Source of the DNA: Neostapfia colusana
Taxonomy: Eukaryota > Streptophyta > Magnoliopsida > Poales > Poaceae
Assembly (NCBI GenBank): GCA_030760725.1
Contig: JASWHV010000012.1
Coordinates: 34,999,652 to 35,063,651 of the forward strand
DNA: 64,000 nt
Direction: 5' to 3'
This document shows, piece by piece, positions 22,795 through 33,040 of the stretch. Positions within the stretch are counted from its first letter, which is position 1, and each line of letters starts with the position of its first letter. A model generated the notes under the pieces. It worked only from the letters and a program-made list of their open reading frames with translations, did no database searches and had not been told where the DNA came from. Both the position numbers and the translations under genes were made by a program.

Positions 22795-25700
22795 TGTAAA
22801 ATCCCCAAAAGTGGTAGCAAGAAAAATTCTGCTCATGTGCACTTATGAAAAATGAGGAGAATTAAAACTTTGAATTATAATGGGGTAAGTTCAAAGTGAG
22901 GGTTTAGACTTCCCAAAACTTCCAAACATGGAGATCTAAATGCACAACTTGGATCTTTATAGTCCAAATATTCAACCTTCCAAATTTCAGCTCATTTGGA
23001 GGAGTTTTAAAATTTGTTTGGGATTAAAAGGAGAAGCCCTCTAATCTGAATTTCAAATTCAGTTTCAAATTCCAATTCCCTCAATTTGAAAATTGGGTTT
23101 CACAAATGTGTTGTCCACCTTTTAATAAGCAGCCATGCAAAAAAATTGGAAATTTTGGAGCTGGTTTGCTATAATTTTTTAGGCAATACAAAGTGGAGAA
23201 TTCAAACTCCTTTTCAAATTCAAATGATCAAACCCCATTCAAATTCTACACCAGAATTCAAACCATTTGAATTCTGCAAATTCAAACATAACTTTGGGAT
23301 GAAGTAAAGCTTTTAATGTTGAGTTGCTGGTGGGAAATATCAGAAAAAAATTTACTGAGAAATAAGGAGAGGGGGCCCACTGGTCAGTCACCATAGAAGC
23401 AAAACCTCTCTGTTTCACTTGGCTGTTCACGCGAGGGCGCCAGCTCCCGATCAAACCCGCCGGCCGATGCTCCACCGAGCTGCTTCCCCGCCGCCCCGAC
23501 GTCGGTTCAGGCGCGTGGGTGCTTAAAGCGACCGCCGAGTGCCGTATCTGACCTCATCCTCATTACCCCGCAGCCTCTCCACGCTCTGCTCGAGCCTCGC
23601 GGACCCAGTTCCCCCACCTGCGGAAGAAACCTTCGGCTCATCGACGCCCGGTGAGGTCGGCGTGCCTCTCGCGCGGCTGAGCCACGGGATCGTTGCGCCA
23701 GGTTCCTCTCCAGCTCCCCGCAGCCCCAAGTGAACACCAGCACCGGTGGTTGGCGCCTACGAGCTGGAATTCCTTTCGGAACTCCGGTGTTGATCGCCTG
23801 TACGCCACACCGTCGCCCGACGGTTTTGCAGCCCCTCCCGATCAACAGAAAGGTCCCTGAGGTGCGTAAGGAACCTTTCCTCCACCCTTTCCACCAGTTC
23901 CTGCTTTCTTCGCTCCGGTACCGAGTATTTTGAAGTTTGGCGCCGGCGGATCTTTAGAAACCCGAGAACCCTTCGAAGAAATTCGTTGTGCTCGGGGTAG
24001 CTCCGCTCTAGATAAGCTTACAGTAGCTCCAGCACAGGCTTGCACATCTCTCCGAAGTTCTAGCAGCTCAAATGAGCAAGTAGAGATGCCGGGTATCGAG
24101 TTTTTGTCGCCGCCGGAGTTTTGCGGGCTCAGGTCGCCGGTGAGGTCCCATCTCCGGTGGGTTTCAGGGAGAGCGAGCTATGGGTCGAGGATGTCCATGG
24201 GACACTGGTGCTTTTAGAGCCAACCCTAGCCCGAAAGACCCACTGTTGAGGGAGAGCGAGGCCGCCGAAGTAAGATTCGACATGGTCGCCGGTGCAAGCA
24301 CCTTTCCGGCCATTGTCATCTGCTCCCGACCCCACCATCGTGTTCAGCACGGTGTAGAACTCACAGGCGGCGAGTTTGACGAAGTTTGGACCACAGGAAT
24401 CCCGTCCCGGCGAGCCTCGCCGGCGTGCGCCGCCGCGGAAGGCGCGGGCAGCGCGAGGAAGACGAAGGAGGGCCGGTCCCACCGGTCAGCCTCCGGGTTC
24501 GCGCGAGGATCGGTTTGTGGCGCCGGATCTGGTGCGGCTGCGCGGGAATAACCCTGTAGCCCCCGGTGTTGCCGAAATACCACTGGTCCGATTTAAAACA
24601 GTGGGCCCAGCCCAATTATTTGAAGTTTCTATTAGAGAAATAATTCCAGGAATTAGCTGATCTTTACAAGGCCATAACTTTGTGTAGAAACTCCAAAAAG
24701 AGTGAGACCAATTTTGTTGGGTTCCTCATGAGGAGTGCTTCACAGAGAAACCAAATTTTGACTATGAAAATGCCCAGGAATTTCTGTAGAATTGTTTTTA
24801 ATAAATCCTTTAGGGATTTATTACAGGAGCAATTCTTTATGAAAAATTCCCAAATTTGGGTAGCAAATCCTCTTCATAGATACTGATCTCCAGTAAAAAT
24901 TTGGGCTTCATTGCAGGTCATTTGCTAGGTCAAATTACCTTCTCAAGTTCAGCCTTTATTTGAAAATTCAAATTTAAACAGAAGCTTTTTCAGAACTCCT
25001 GTCTAAGTTCAAAAATTCATATCTCTCTGATTGTAGCTCCAAAAATGGTGAAACAAATTTTGTTAGAACCATGGAGACTTACCCCAATCAGATCTTCCAC
25101 CATTAGCTATGTCAAAGCTCCTGAATTGGGCTCAAAATTTAGAGAAGCATTGTACTTGTAGGAATTTTAAAGACTACATTGTGCAATGACATGTCTCCAA
25201 ATTTGACTCAAGTCATCCTTAGAGAGTCTAGTATCCACTGTAAAAATCCCAAAGCCAATTAAGGATTTTAAATAGCAATAGCTATGAATAGAAGTCCAAT
25301 TCTTATAAATCCTTAATACTTATACATGTATTTTATTACATTTCATGATAGTGACCGAAGTTGAGGATACGCCAGAGCCTTTGGACGTCCTGCCACCGGA
25401 AGCTGACTTTCCGTTTAACTCGCAACCAGGCAAGCCCCGGTTTGCACATAAGTACCTTTTATAAAGTTTTTATTTGTATCATTTATGTCTAGGGTGAATG
25501 TTTGCATTAGAGTTAGGGTGATTGAAACCCCACTTGCATAGCCTCTTTAAATCCTATAAAGGGTTGGGTAGTTTACAAACCGACAAGTAGAGATTGCCAT
25601 GCTAATGTATAGGATCTCGGTAGAAGTCGAGTGGTTGGAAGCTACTCGCGAGATAGTACTTATCACACGGGAAGAAAAGAGGTAGACAATGGCTCGAGTT

Positions 25701-26859
25701 ATGAAAATGAGACCCAGCAGGGGGGATAGGAAGCAGTGAGCAGAGGTCTCACGTGCGTAGCCCTGTTGGTGTCGGTTGAGGACCGTCCGTGTGCGGCCCT
25801 GCTGGACAAGTATCGAACAGTACCGGATGCATACTGGCATGTGGGAACCAGGAAACCGATGTAATTGGTTAACCTGGGTGTCGAGGCTTACCCAACCGTA
25901 AATAGGAGTGGGTTGAGGGTAGCAAGGTGTAAATCTGCCGGTGGGCACAGTCACGCTCCACGCGGGGACCTCCTACCCGTTACGGATGGACCGGTTCGGC
26001 ATTTGGGTTGCCTTTGAAAGGTTGTTGCATACAACAGAGTAGGAAGGGGTGTGGAATCACGCTTCTGAAAGTGGGTGTATGTGACGTGTTATCCGGGTGT
26101 GTCTTGATTGCAATCACCGTCCCTCGCGGTTATTTGAGTACCCGCTTGTTCACTGCGCTGTGACGTAGTAAGAAGTGAAATAAGCCAACTGAAAATGCTG
26201 TATTGATCTTAATGTCTTGAATACCTTGATTGTTGTAGATATAGAGCTAATTAAGTTTACATTCCACTTTGGGCATCTCCACATCGGGGGAAAGCGTTTC
26301 TTGTTTGATTGTGGACTTCCGATGTGAGGGCTGCTTAAGGCACATGAATCTGCTGCTATTAAACTGAAAGTAAGGACCAACTTATAGGCGTGTCTTTATT
26401 GCAAAAATCCTTTCCTATCTTACATACCCTTGCACGAAGAGTTCCATGCCTAGGGTTGACGGTTAAGACTTGCTGAGCCTTCGTGCTCACGGTTGCAATA
26501 TTTGAGCTGTGTGCAGGTGAGAGGTATGAGGAAGGTTCCGAGGATGAGGCGATGCCCCCGACGGGGTACACGGCCGAGCTGGAGCCATGCACGCCGCCGT
26601 GATTCTCCGGTTCCATGCTGCTAGTGTGTAGCGTCCCCGGGCTGGACGGCTGCACTTTTGCATAGCTAGGATGAGAGGCCTTATATGTATATTACTTCCG
26701 CTGTATGAATAGGTTTTGTAAAAAGACTTCCGCTGTTTTATATCAAATAAAAGTTTGTATGTTACCCTTGATTCTTTTCATGTGTGCTGTTGGGTGCCGC
26801 ATCGCACGGCACCACCCTATGCGATCCTGGAGTGGGTGAACCACGGGGGGGTCCTCACA
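22795..26859 (+). repeat. 5' LTR of A1
   Basis: TGTAAAATCC...CCTCACA. First about 600 bp AT-rich (likely U3), then a GC-rich leader (about 23370-23870 and 24060-24560) with a donor at CCCTGAG|GTGCGT, then AT-rich sequence holding two small conserved exons. The ORFs over the GC-rich part occur on both strands with no domain and are treated as composition effects. Confidence 0.95.
25352..26602 (+). other. putative LTR-encoded spliced ORF in A1 5' LTR
   Basis: Exon 2 (25352-25429, 78 nt) follows CATGATAG and reads TEVEDTPEPLDVLPPEADF, then FNSQP; it ends CCAG|GCAAGC, a GC donor. Exon 3 (26517-26602) follows GTGTGCAG, reads ERYEEGSEDEAMPPTGYTAE, then LEPCTPP and TGA. Splicing joins the frame through a glycine codon. 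The intron is 1087 bp, against 1081 bp in the distant E1 LTR. A first coding exon is not settled: the obvious upstream donor (CCCTGAG|GTGCGT) would bring a TGA into this frame, so either translation starts elsewhere or another donor is used. No known domain; acidic, about 50 residues visible. Confidence 0.45.
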
Positions 26860-26863
26860 GTCA

Positions 26864-26876
26864 TGGTATCAGAGCC
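26864..26876 (+). other. primer binding site of A1
   Basis: TGGTATCAGAGCC, four bases after the LTR end; complementary to initiator methionine tRNA. Confidence 0.92.
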
Positions 26877-27038
26877 GCATTGGGAATAGCACACTCGAAA
26901 AGAGCTTATTTTGAAAATTTAGAAGTAGTCGAGTGAGGATTAGTCATTAAGCCCACATAAGGTCTATGATAGTACTAGTTATGATGGTGGAAAGCTAACT
27001 TATATGTTATACATTCTGTAACGACGCTCCGACGTCAG

Positions 27039-27558
27039 GTAAGAGGTAAGGTACGCCACCGTAGGCGGATCAATTACGGTAACTCACCATACGAGTAATA
27101 GTATGGAAGGTTATACCGTGGCTTGGCACGGTAGTTAATATGAGTCTCTGAACTTCTCAATGGTTCTGAGAGCATATGAAAACGCTGATCTCCAGCGTGC
27201 TTTAGGCAAAAGTGAGAATACCCCATCGTGTGGTAAGCAACACGATAGTATGCAACTCTTGAACGTTCAATGTTCAAAGGGCCATACGCAGCGCTCGCCA
27301 TCGGCGTGCCTCAACGGTCATGAGGCAGTAGGTGGTATCCGTTGGGTTGATAAAATTCCCAACCGTGACGACCCGTTCGCGCTCTACTCGGGTTCCCCGT
27401 CGTGTGGTGTGAAAACACGACCATGTACCTTGAGACGTGGCTTGACTCAAGGATGATCCGTATGGCAATGATACGGACCGTATGTTTTTACTACGATATG
27501 GAACTGCCTGAAATGTCAAAAACCTTTGTGTGCACCATTATTGTGTGTTCTTCTGCAG
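27039..27558 (+). promoter_or_regulatory. candidate leader intron enclosing the hairpin array (A1)
   Basis: Donor CAG|GTAAGAG at 27038/27039 and acceptor TTCTTCTGCAG|G at 27558. Both sites are at equivalent places in A2 and C2, although A and C leaders differ in most bases between them. A further acceptor, ATGCAG, ends at 28436, two bases before the gag ATG. Splicing to either acceptor would remove every hairpin. Functional use is inferred only. Confidence 0.45.
27058..27477 (+). ncRNA. tandem hairpin array in the A1 leader RNA
   Basis: About fourteen consecutive inverted repeats, stems mostly 5-7 bp, loops mostly 5-12 nt. Clear ones: 27058-27063/27075-27080; 27087-27092/27101-27106; TACCGTG 27114-27120/27127-27133; ACGCTG 27182-27187/27193-27198; ATCGTGT 27225-27231/27240-27246; 27259-27264/27272-27277; TGCCTCA 27307-27313/27321-27327; GTTGGG 27341-27346/27358-27363; 27371-27375/27389-27393; GTCGTGT 27399-27405/27415-27421; CCTTGAG 27428-27434/27446-27452; TCCGTAT 27457-27463/27471-27477. 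The homologous C leader keeps most pairings with different bases. Likely an RNA element of the genomic transcript, for example Gag binding or packaging; function is inferred. Confidence 0.7.
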
Positions 27559-28437
27559 GTACATTAACCACGTTAGTGCATGACGTGTAGAAACCGTTTG
27601 TGAGTGACGACTTTAGTTCCACCATTTGACACGTATATGCCGGAATACCGGTTTAGGATTTTTCTTTGGTGAGGAAACGTAGTACCGACTGTATAAAAGT
27701 TTATTTTCAAAGAAAAGAGTCAAAATGAATTTTAGGATTTCATTTAGGGGTTAGTAAACTCCTATATTGATCTAAGAGTCAATTGGGAGTATAGGCTCAA
27801 TTCCAAAAGCTTAGGAACAATCCCCCCTGTTTTTGGCAGAAACTTTTGCTGAACTTGAACAGGGCATAACTTAGGATTGGTTGAACCAATGGAGGTGTGG
27901 GATACCCTTGTGGAAAGGTTTTGAAGTCCTCTACAATTTTTCTGTAGAGTTCAAGAACAAAATCTCCCTCCAATGGGATGAAAATCTAAGATGAGTAGGT
28001 ACTGTCCAGAAACAGGGCAGACCAAATGCTCTCCGGAATTTTCTGTATTTCAACCAAAACACTTAGTTTCACAGTTTGACGTCCAGTGGCTGTCGTAAAA
28101 CAGCGAGTTAGAGTCGAAGGGTTTATGCATTTGACATATCACTTCGAGTTAGTACATGTTTGGGTCCAATACAATAGCGAGGAATTACGCATGCTAACAC
28201 ACTTAACATCCCGTGGTGACCCCGATGGTCGAAATGAACTTTTAAACCCCTCAAGTTCAATACTTTGGAACTCGATCATGGGACATGGTCCAGGGATGTA
28301 TATGTTGCATAAAGTTTATACTTTATCCATATGTGTGTTTGTTATGCGCATTGTCTACGCCATTCTCGTATCACTATTGTATAGACTGGATGAAATAAAC
28401 CAACATGTGCTGATCGTTTGAATGATGTGAATGCAGA
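27559..28437 (+). mobile_element. A1 leader, distal part
   Basis: AT-rich leader between the hairpin array and gag, aligned with the C leader (motifs GAGGAAACGTAGTACCG and the stretch around GGGAGTATAG). It ends in an acceptor-like ATGCAG at 28436. Short ORFs exist but none is conserved in C. I see no gene. Confidence 0.75.
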
Positions 28438-31400
28438 ATGGTGCGGACACGTTCAACGCAAGAGGAGGGAGGTCCGAGTCAAGTTCGTGGTGATGAGTCT
28501 CCACCTCCAGAGCAGACCACGACGCAGCAGCAACCACCCCCTCCACCGCCAGAACTTCCAAGGAATCTTGCAGAGGTTCTCGCCGCAGTGCTCAGCTCGC
28601 GCGATGAGCAAACCGAGTTACTGCGGATGTTGGTGCAGCAAAATGCGTCCCATCAGGGAGGACGCCAAGACAATGGGCAACGCCAGCCCCAACAAAGCTC
28701 GTATTCAGAATTCATGGCGACCCATCCACCGGTCTTCACGGAGGCCGAAGAACCTTTGGAGGCGGACAGCTTTATCCGCACTCTGGAGGCAAAGTTCGGG
28801 CTGCTACGATGCACCGAACATCAGAAGGCGCTGTACGCAGCGCAACAGCTTCAAGGAGAAGCCGGTACCTGGTGGGCGAACTACACCGCCTCCTTACCGG
28901 CTGGCCATGCCATCACATGGATGGAGTTCCGGGAGGCGTTCCGCGCCTATCACATACCTCCCGGTGTGATGGAGATGAAGCTCCAGGAGTTCCTGGCGCT
29001 ACGGCAAGGCGAGAGGAGTGCTCATGAGTACTCCAGGTTATTCAACCGGCTGGCGCAGTATGCGCCAGGATTTGTGGGCACGGAAGACAACAAGCGCAAT
29101 GCGTTCTTCCGGGGCCTGAACTCCAAGATGAAGGTCCATCTCGCCCAGAGCAATCGCGGCACATTCAACGACCTAGTTAATGCCGCGATTCTACAGGAGA
29201 ATGCTCAGCGCGAGCGCGGTTCTGACAAGAGGAAACGCAGCGCGCTGACGAGCAGCAGTGGTGGAACGCCACAGAAATACCATGTGGTATATCGTTCACC
29301 ATCCGGTCAGAGATGGCAGCCACCGGCCCGACCGCCTCAGTTTCGCGGCCGGCAATATAATGCGCCGGGCTTTCGACCGACGTATCCACCACAGCAACAG
29401 CAGCAGCAAAGGATGGTCCCGCGTGCGCCCCAGTTTCAACAGCGTGCACCGGGATTTCCTCCTCAAGTCGGCGGGACCCCGACACCTTACACGTGCTACA
29501 CGTGTGGTCGTGTCGGGCACATTTCAAGAGACTGCCCCGAGCCGCGACAGGGCAGGGGTGCAGCACCATATCAGGGTGCTAATCAGCCCCGCAACCAGCC
29601 CAAGAAACCAGCACCAAAACCCGGCAACGTCCACCACTTAGCCATCGAAGACGTGCCGGAAGGCGAACCCGTCCTCGCGGGTACGTTCTCTTACCTAGAT
29701 CATCCCGTAGTCATACATTTTGACTCCGGTGCCACCCATAATTTCATAAGTCAGTCTTATGTTATTAAATATCAACTGCCTATCATTCCCACAAATAATT
29801 CATATTTGATATGTTCTCCGGGTGGGAAAATAACAGCTGATAGAATGGTCTATAGAGCACCATTACAGTTGGGTGGGAATCTATATCCGACTTCTCTAAT
29901 CATATTAGAGAGTCAAAAACTTGATGTCATTTTAGGAATGTCATGGCTACATCGCCATGGTGCTGTTCTTGACATCATTCCACGTGTGGTTCGTTTAAAC
30001 TCTCCACTTCATGAACCACATGTTCTTATTCTTGACCATTCGGTTCAAGAAACCCCAGCCACATATAACACGGAAGCCACAAAACTTGAGGATATTCGTG
30101 TGGTCCGTGAATACCCGGATGTCTTTCCGGATGATCTTCCGGGCATGCCACCTGAAAGAGATGTCGAGTTCAAGATTGAACTCGTACCTGGGACGACACC
30201 AATCTCACGGAGACCATATAAGATGGCTCCAAATGAGCTGGCTGAACTAAAGGAGCAGCTCAACGATTTGATGAAGAAGGGTTTCATTCGACCGAGTTCC
30301 TCGCCATGGGGATGCTCGGCGCTGTTTGTGAAGAAAAAGGATGAAACCTTGAGGTTGTGTGTGGACTACCGACCTCTCAACGCCGTCACCATCAAGAATA
30401 AATATCCACTGCCCCGCATCGATATTCTCTTCGATCAACTTGTGGGTGCGAGTGTATTTTCCAAGATGGATCTTCGCTCAGGGTATCATCAAATCAAGAT
30501 CCGGGCGGAAGATATTCCAAAGACGGCCTTCTCGACGAGATATGGGTTGTATGAATACCTCGTCATGTCCTTTGGTCTCACCAACGCCCCGGCACACTTC
30601 ATGTATCTCATGAACTCAGTGTTCATGCCGGAGTTGGACAAGTTTGTGGTGGTTTTCATAGACGACATCTTAGTTTACTCTAAGACTGGAGAAGAACACG
30701 CCAAACACTTGCATATCGTACTTCAACGATTAAGAGACCATAAGCTTTATGCTAAGTTCAGCAAGTGCGAGTTTTGGATCAGCCAAGTGCCATTCCTTGG
30801 TCACATTATTTCTGCAGAAGGCATTGCAGTTGATCCAAGCAAAATTGAACAAGTGCTGAAATGGAAGTCCCCCACATCAGTCCATGAAGTCAGGAGTTTC
30901 CTCGGGTTAGCAGGATATTATCGGAGATTCATACCAAATTTCTCCAAGCTTGCTAAGCCGATGACTGAACTGTTGAGAAAGGGGATCAAATATGTTTGGA
31001 GCTCAGCTTGTGAAGAAGCTTTCCAAGCATTAGTGAAGCATCTTACAACAGCCCCGGTGTTAGCTCAACCGGATACAACCAAGCCCTTTGACGTATATTG
31101 TGATGCGTCTGGCATCGGGCTTGGCTGTGTATTGATGCAAGGAGGAAGAGTGGTCGCCTATGGCTCACGTCAACTTCGTAACCACGAGCAGCACTATCCG
31201 ACTCATGATCTTGAGCTCGCTGCTGTGGTATTGGCCTTGAAGATGTGGAGGCACTATTTGCTTGGGAACTTAGTGCACCTCTACACCGACCACAAAAGTC
31301 TGAAATATATATTCACTCAAAAGGAGTTGAATATGCGGCAACGGAGATGGCTAGAACTGATCAAAGACTATGAGATCGAGATTCACTACCACCCCGGTAA

Positions 31401-32976
31401 GGCAAACGTGGTTGCCGATGCCTTAAGCCGCAAATTCCATGTCAACAATCTGTCCATCACCCCACTTGAAGAGGGGGAGCCGAGTCTGTACTTGGTTCCA
31501 TACGGGGCATTACATAATCTTGCTCTCATCCCAACCATAAGAGAGGAGATTATGGAAGCTCAGCAGAAAGACATGGGGATGTCGCACATTCGGAGAAGGA
31601 TGGAGAATGGCGAAATGAAATGCTTCCGAAGGGATGAACACGACACTCTATGGTTTAAAGACCGTATAGTGGTACCCCGTGACATGAAGCTTCGGAAGAA
31701 AATCTTGGACGAGGCTCATTTGTCCAAGTATTCTATTCATCCGGGCAGCAACAAGATGTACCAGGATCTGAAAACCAGGTTTTGGTGGACACGGATGAAG
31801 AGAGAGATCGCCAAATACGTATCCGAATGTGATACGTGTCGGCGTGTGAAGGCCGACCATATGCGTAAAGCCGGACAGCTGCAACCGTTGAACATTCCGG
31901 CGTGGAAGTGGGAGGATATCAGCATGGACTTCATTGTTGGTTTACCTCTCACGTCTCACAAGCATGACTCGATTTGGGTGATAGTCGATCGACTAACCAA
32001 GTCGGCTCATTTTATCCCCGTACATACAAAGTACGTGGCCAAGCAATATGCGGAGCTTTATATTGCAAGAATCTTATGCTTGCACGGTGTTCCCCGCTCC
32101 ATTATTTCAGATCGCGGTGCGCTGTTTGTCTCTCGGTTTTGGGAACAGCTGCACGCATCATTGGGGACCAAACTGATCCGAAGCTCCGCGTATCACCCGC
32201 AGACAGATGGTCAAACTGAACGGGTGAATCAAGTGCTTGAAGACATGATACGCGCGTGTGCCATCTCCCATGGCAAGAATTGGGACGATCATTTGCCGTT
32301 GGCGGAGTTTTCTTACAACAATGGCTATCAAGCTAGCATTAAGATGGCGCCGTATGAAGCTCTCTACGGCCGGAAATGCCGCACACCTCTCAACTGGTGC
32401 GAGTCCGGCGAGCGAGTCATCTACGGCATTGAACTTGTGAATGAAGCTGAAGAACGAGTGCGAGTAATACAAGCCAATCTCAAGGCTGCTCAATCTCGTC
32501 AGAAGAGCTATGCGGATAAGAGACGCCGCCCTCTCCACTTCGACATCGGGGACCATGTTTATGTCCGTGTGTCTCCGATGAAGGGAGTTCATCGTTTCGG
32601 AGTGAAGGGTAAACTTGCGCCGCGGTTCATTGGTCCGTTCACCGTCATTGAAAGATGCGGACCCGTGGCCTATCGCCTGGAGTTACCAGCGTCTCTCGCA
32701 GGCATTCACAATGTCTTCCACATCTCTCAGCTGCGGAAGTGCCTCAAACCCTCAGCTGAAATCCGCGCAGAAGACATAGAAGTTCTTCAACCGGACCTCA
32801 CGTACACGGAGTATCCAATCCGGATCATCGATGAAAAGACTCGTGCCACAAGAAACCGGACCTTATGGTTCTACAAGGTCTTGTGGAGTAACCATACCGC
32901 TGATGAGGCGACATGGGAAAGCGAGGATTATCTACGCACGTATTATCCGGACTTGCTATCATCATATACCCGGTAA
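28438..32976 (+). CDS. gag-pol: Gag-Pol polyprotein of A1 (1512 aa, intact)
   Basis: Single frame from ATG 28438. Gag core about residues 100-250 (LYAAQQLQGEAGTWWANY, QEFLALRQGERSAHEYSRLF); CCHC zinc knuckle CYTCGRVGHISRDC at 353-366; aspartic protease D429 in FDSGATHNF; reverse transcriptase with FIDDIL, aspartates 742-743; RNase H with CDAS, D889; integrase with an HHCC region (HLSKYSIHPG ... CDTC) and D1164, D1225, E1261, the last two 35 residues apart; GPF-type C-terminal domain; chromodomain at the C-terminus (FYKVLWSNHTADEATWE). This order is that of Ty3/gypsy chromoviruses. It makes the particle protein and the enzymes for cDNA synthesis and insertion. Oddity: His427 just before FDSG, where A2 and C2 have Leu. 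Otherwise about a dozen residues differ from A2. Confidence 0.97.
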   Translation: MVRTRSTQEEGGPSQVRGDESPPPEQTTTQQQPPPPPPELPRNLAEVLAAVLSSRDEQTELLRMLVQQNASHQGGRQDNGQRQPQQSSYSEFMATHPPVFTEAEEPLEADSFIRTLEAKFGLLRCTEHQKALYAAQQLQGEAGTWWANYTASLPAGHAITWMEFREAFRAYHIPPGVMEMKLQEFLALRQGERSAHEYSRLFNRLAQYAPGFVGTEDNKRNAFFRGLNSKMKVHLAQSNRGTFNDLVNAAILQENAQRERGSDKRKRSALTSSSGGTPQKYHVVYRSPSGQRWQPPARPPQFRGRQYNAPGFRPTYPPQQQQQQRMVPRAPQFQQRAPGFPPQVGGTPTPYTCYTCGRVGHISRDCPEPRQGRGAAPYQGANQPRNQPKKPAPKPGNVHHLAIEDVPEGEPVLAGTFSYLDHPVVIHFDSGATHNFISQSYVIKYQLPIIPTNNSYLICSPGGKITADRMVYRAPLQLGGNLYPTSLIILESQKLDVILGMSWLHRHGAVLDIIPRVVRLNSPLHEPHVLILDHSVQETPATYNTEATKLEDIRVVREYPDVFPDDLPGMPPERDVEFKIELVPGTTPISRRPYKMAPNELAELKEQLNDLMKKGFIRPSSSPWGCSALFVKKKDETLRLCVDYRPLNAVTIKNKYPLPRIDILFDQLVGASVFSKMDLRSGYHQIKIRAEDIPKTAFSTRYGLYEYLVMSFGLTNAPAHFMYLMNSVFMPELDKFVVVFIDDILVYSKTGEEHAKHLHIVLQRLRDHKLYAKFSKCEFWISQVPFLGHIISAEGIAVDPSKIEQVLKWKSPTSVHEVRSFLGLAGYYRRFIPNFSKLAKPMTELLRKGIKYVWSSACEEAFQALVKHLTTAPVLAQPDTTKPFDVYCDASGIGLGCVLMQGGRVVAYGSRQLRNHEQHYPTHDLELAAVVLALKMWRHYLLGNLVHLYTDHKSLKYIFTQKELNMRQRRWLELIKDYEIEIHYHPGKANVVADALSRKFHVNNLSITPLEEGEPSLYLVPYGALHNLALIPTIREEIMEAQQKDMGMSHIRRRMENGEMKCFRRDEHDTLWFKDRIVVPRDMKLRKKILDEAHLSKYSIHPGSNKMYQDLKTRFWWTRMKREIAKYVSECDTCRRVKADHMRKAGQLQPLNIPAWKWEDISMDFIVGLPLTSHKHDSIWVIVDRLTKSAHFIPVHTKYVAKQYAELYIARILCLHGVPRSIISDRGALFVSRFWEQLHASLGTKLIRSSAYHPQTDGQTERVNQVLEDMIRACAISHGKNWDDHLPLAEFSYNNGYQASIKMAPYEALYGRKCRTPLNWCESGERVIYGIELVNEAEERVRVIQANLKAAQSRQKSYADKRRRPLHFDIGDHVYVRVSPMKGVHRFGVKGKLAPRFIGPFTVIERCGPVAYRLELPASLAGIHNVFHISQLRKCLKPSAEIRAEDIEVLQPDLTYTEYPIRIIDEKTRATRNRTLWFYKVLWSNHTADEATWESEDYLRTYYPDLLSSYTR

Positions 32977-33027
32977 GGTTTTCCCCACTTTGCTTTTCCT
33001 TTGGAATCTCGGGACGAGATTCTTTTT

Positions 33028-33040
33028 AAGGGGGGGAGCG
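33028..33040 (+). other. polypurine tract of A1
   Basis: AAGGGGGGGAGCG, one base before the 3' LTR; primer for plus-strand DNA synthesis. Confidence 0.9.

Noticed and set aside
24129..24660. Overlapping long ORFs on both strands in the GC-rich part of A LTRs (also at 19617-20117, 34375-34906, 43427-43940, 53707-54175)
   Set aside because: They occur in several frames on both strands with no domain, and change in length between copies by single indels (the A2 3' LTR deletion shortens one). GC-rich composition explains them.
27160..27456. 98-aa ORF in the A leader, identical in A1 and A2
   Set aside because: It overlaps the hairpin array and is not kept in the C leader, where the pairings are. 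The sequence is better explained as RNA structure.
27058..27477. Hairpin run as a CRISPR array or minisatellite
   Set aside because: The units share no repeat sequence; only the pairing pattern recurs, and stems differ from each other. This is eukaryotic DNA.
28086..28421. 111-aa ORF just before gag in A1, repeated in A2
   Set aside because: A1 and A2 are too similar for this to be evidence, and C has no equivalent. It lies in the candidate leader intron.
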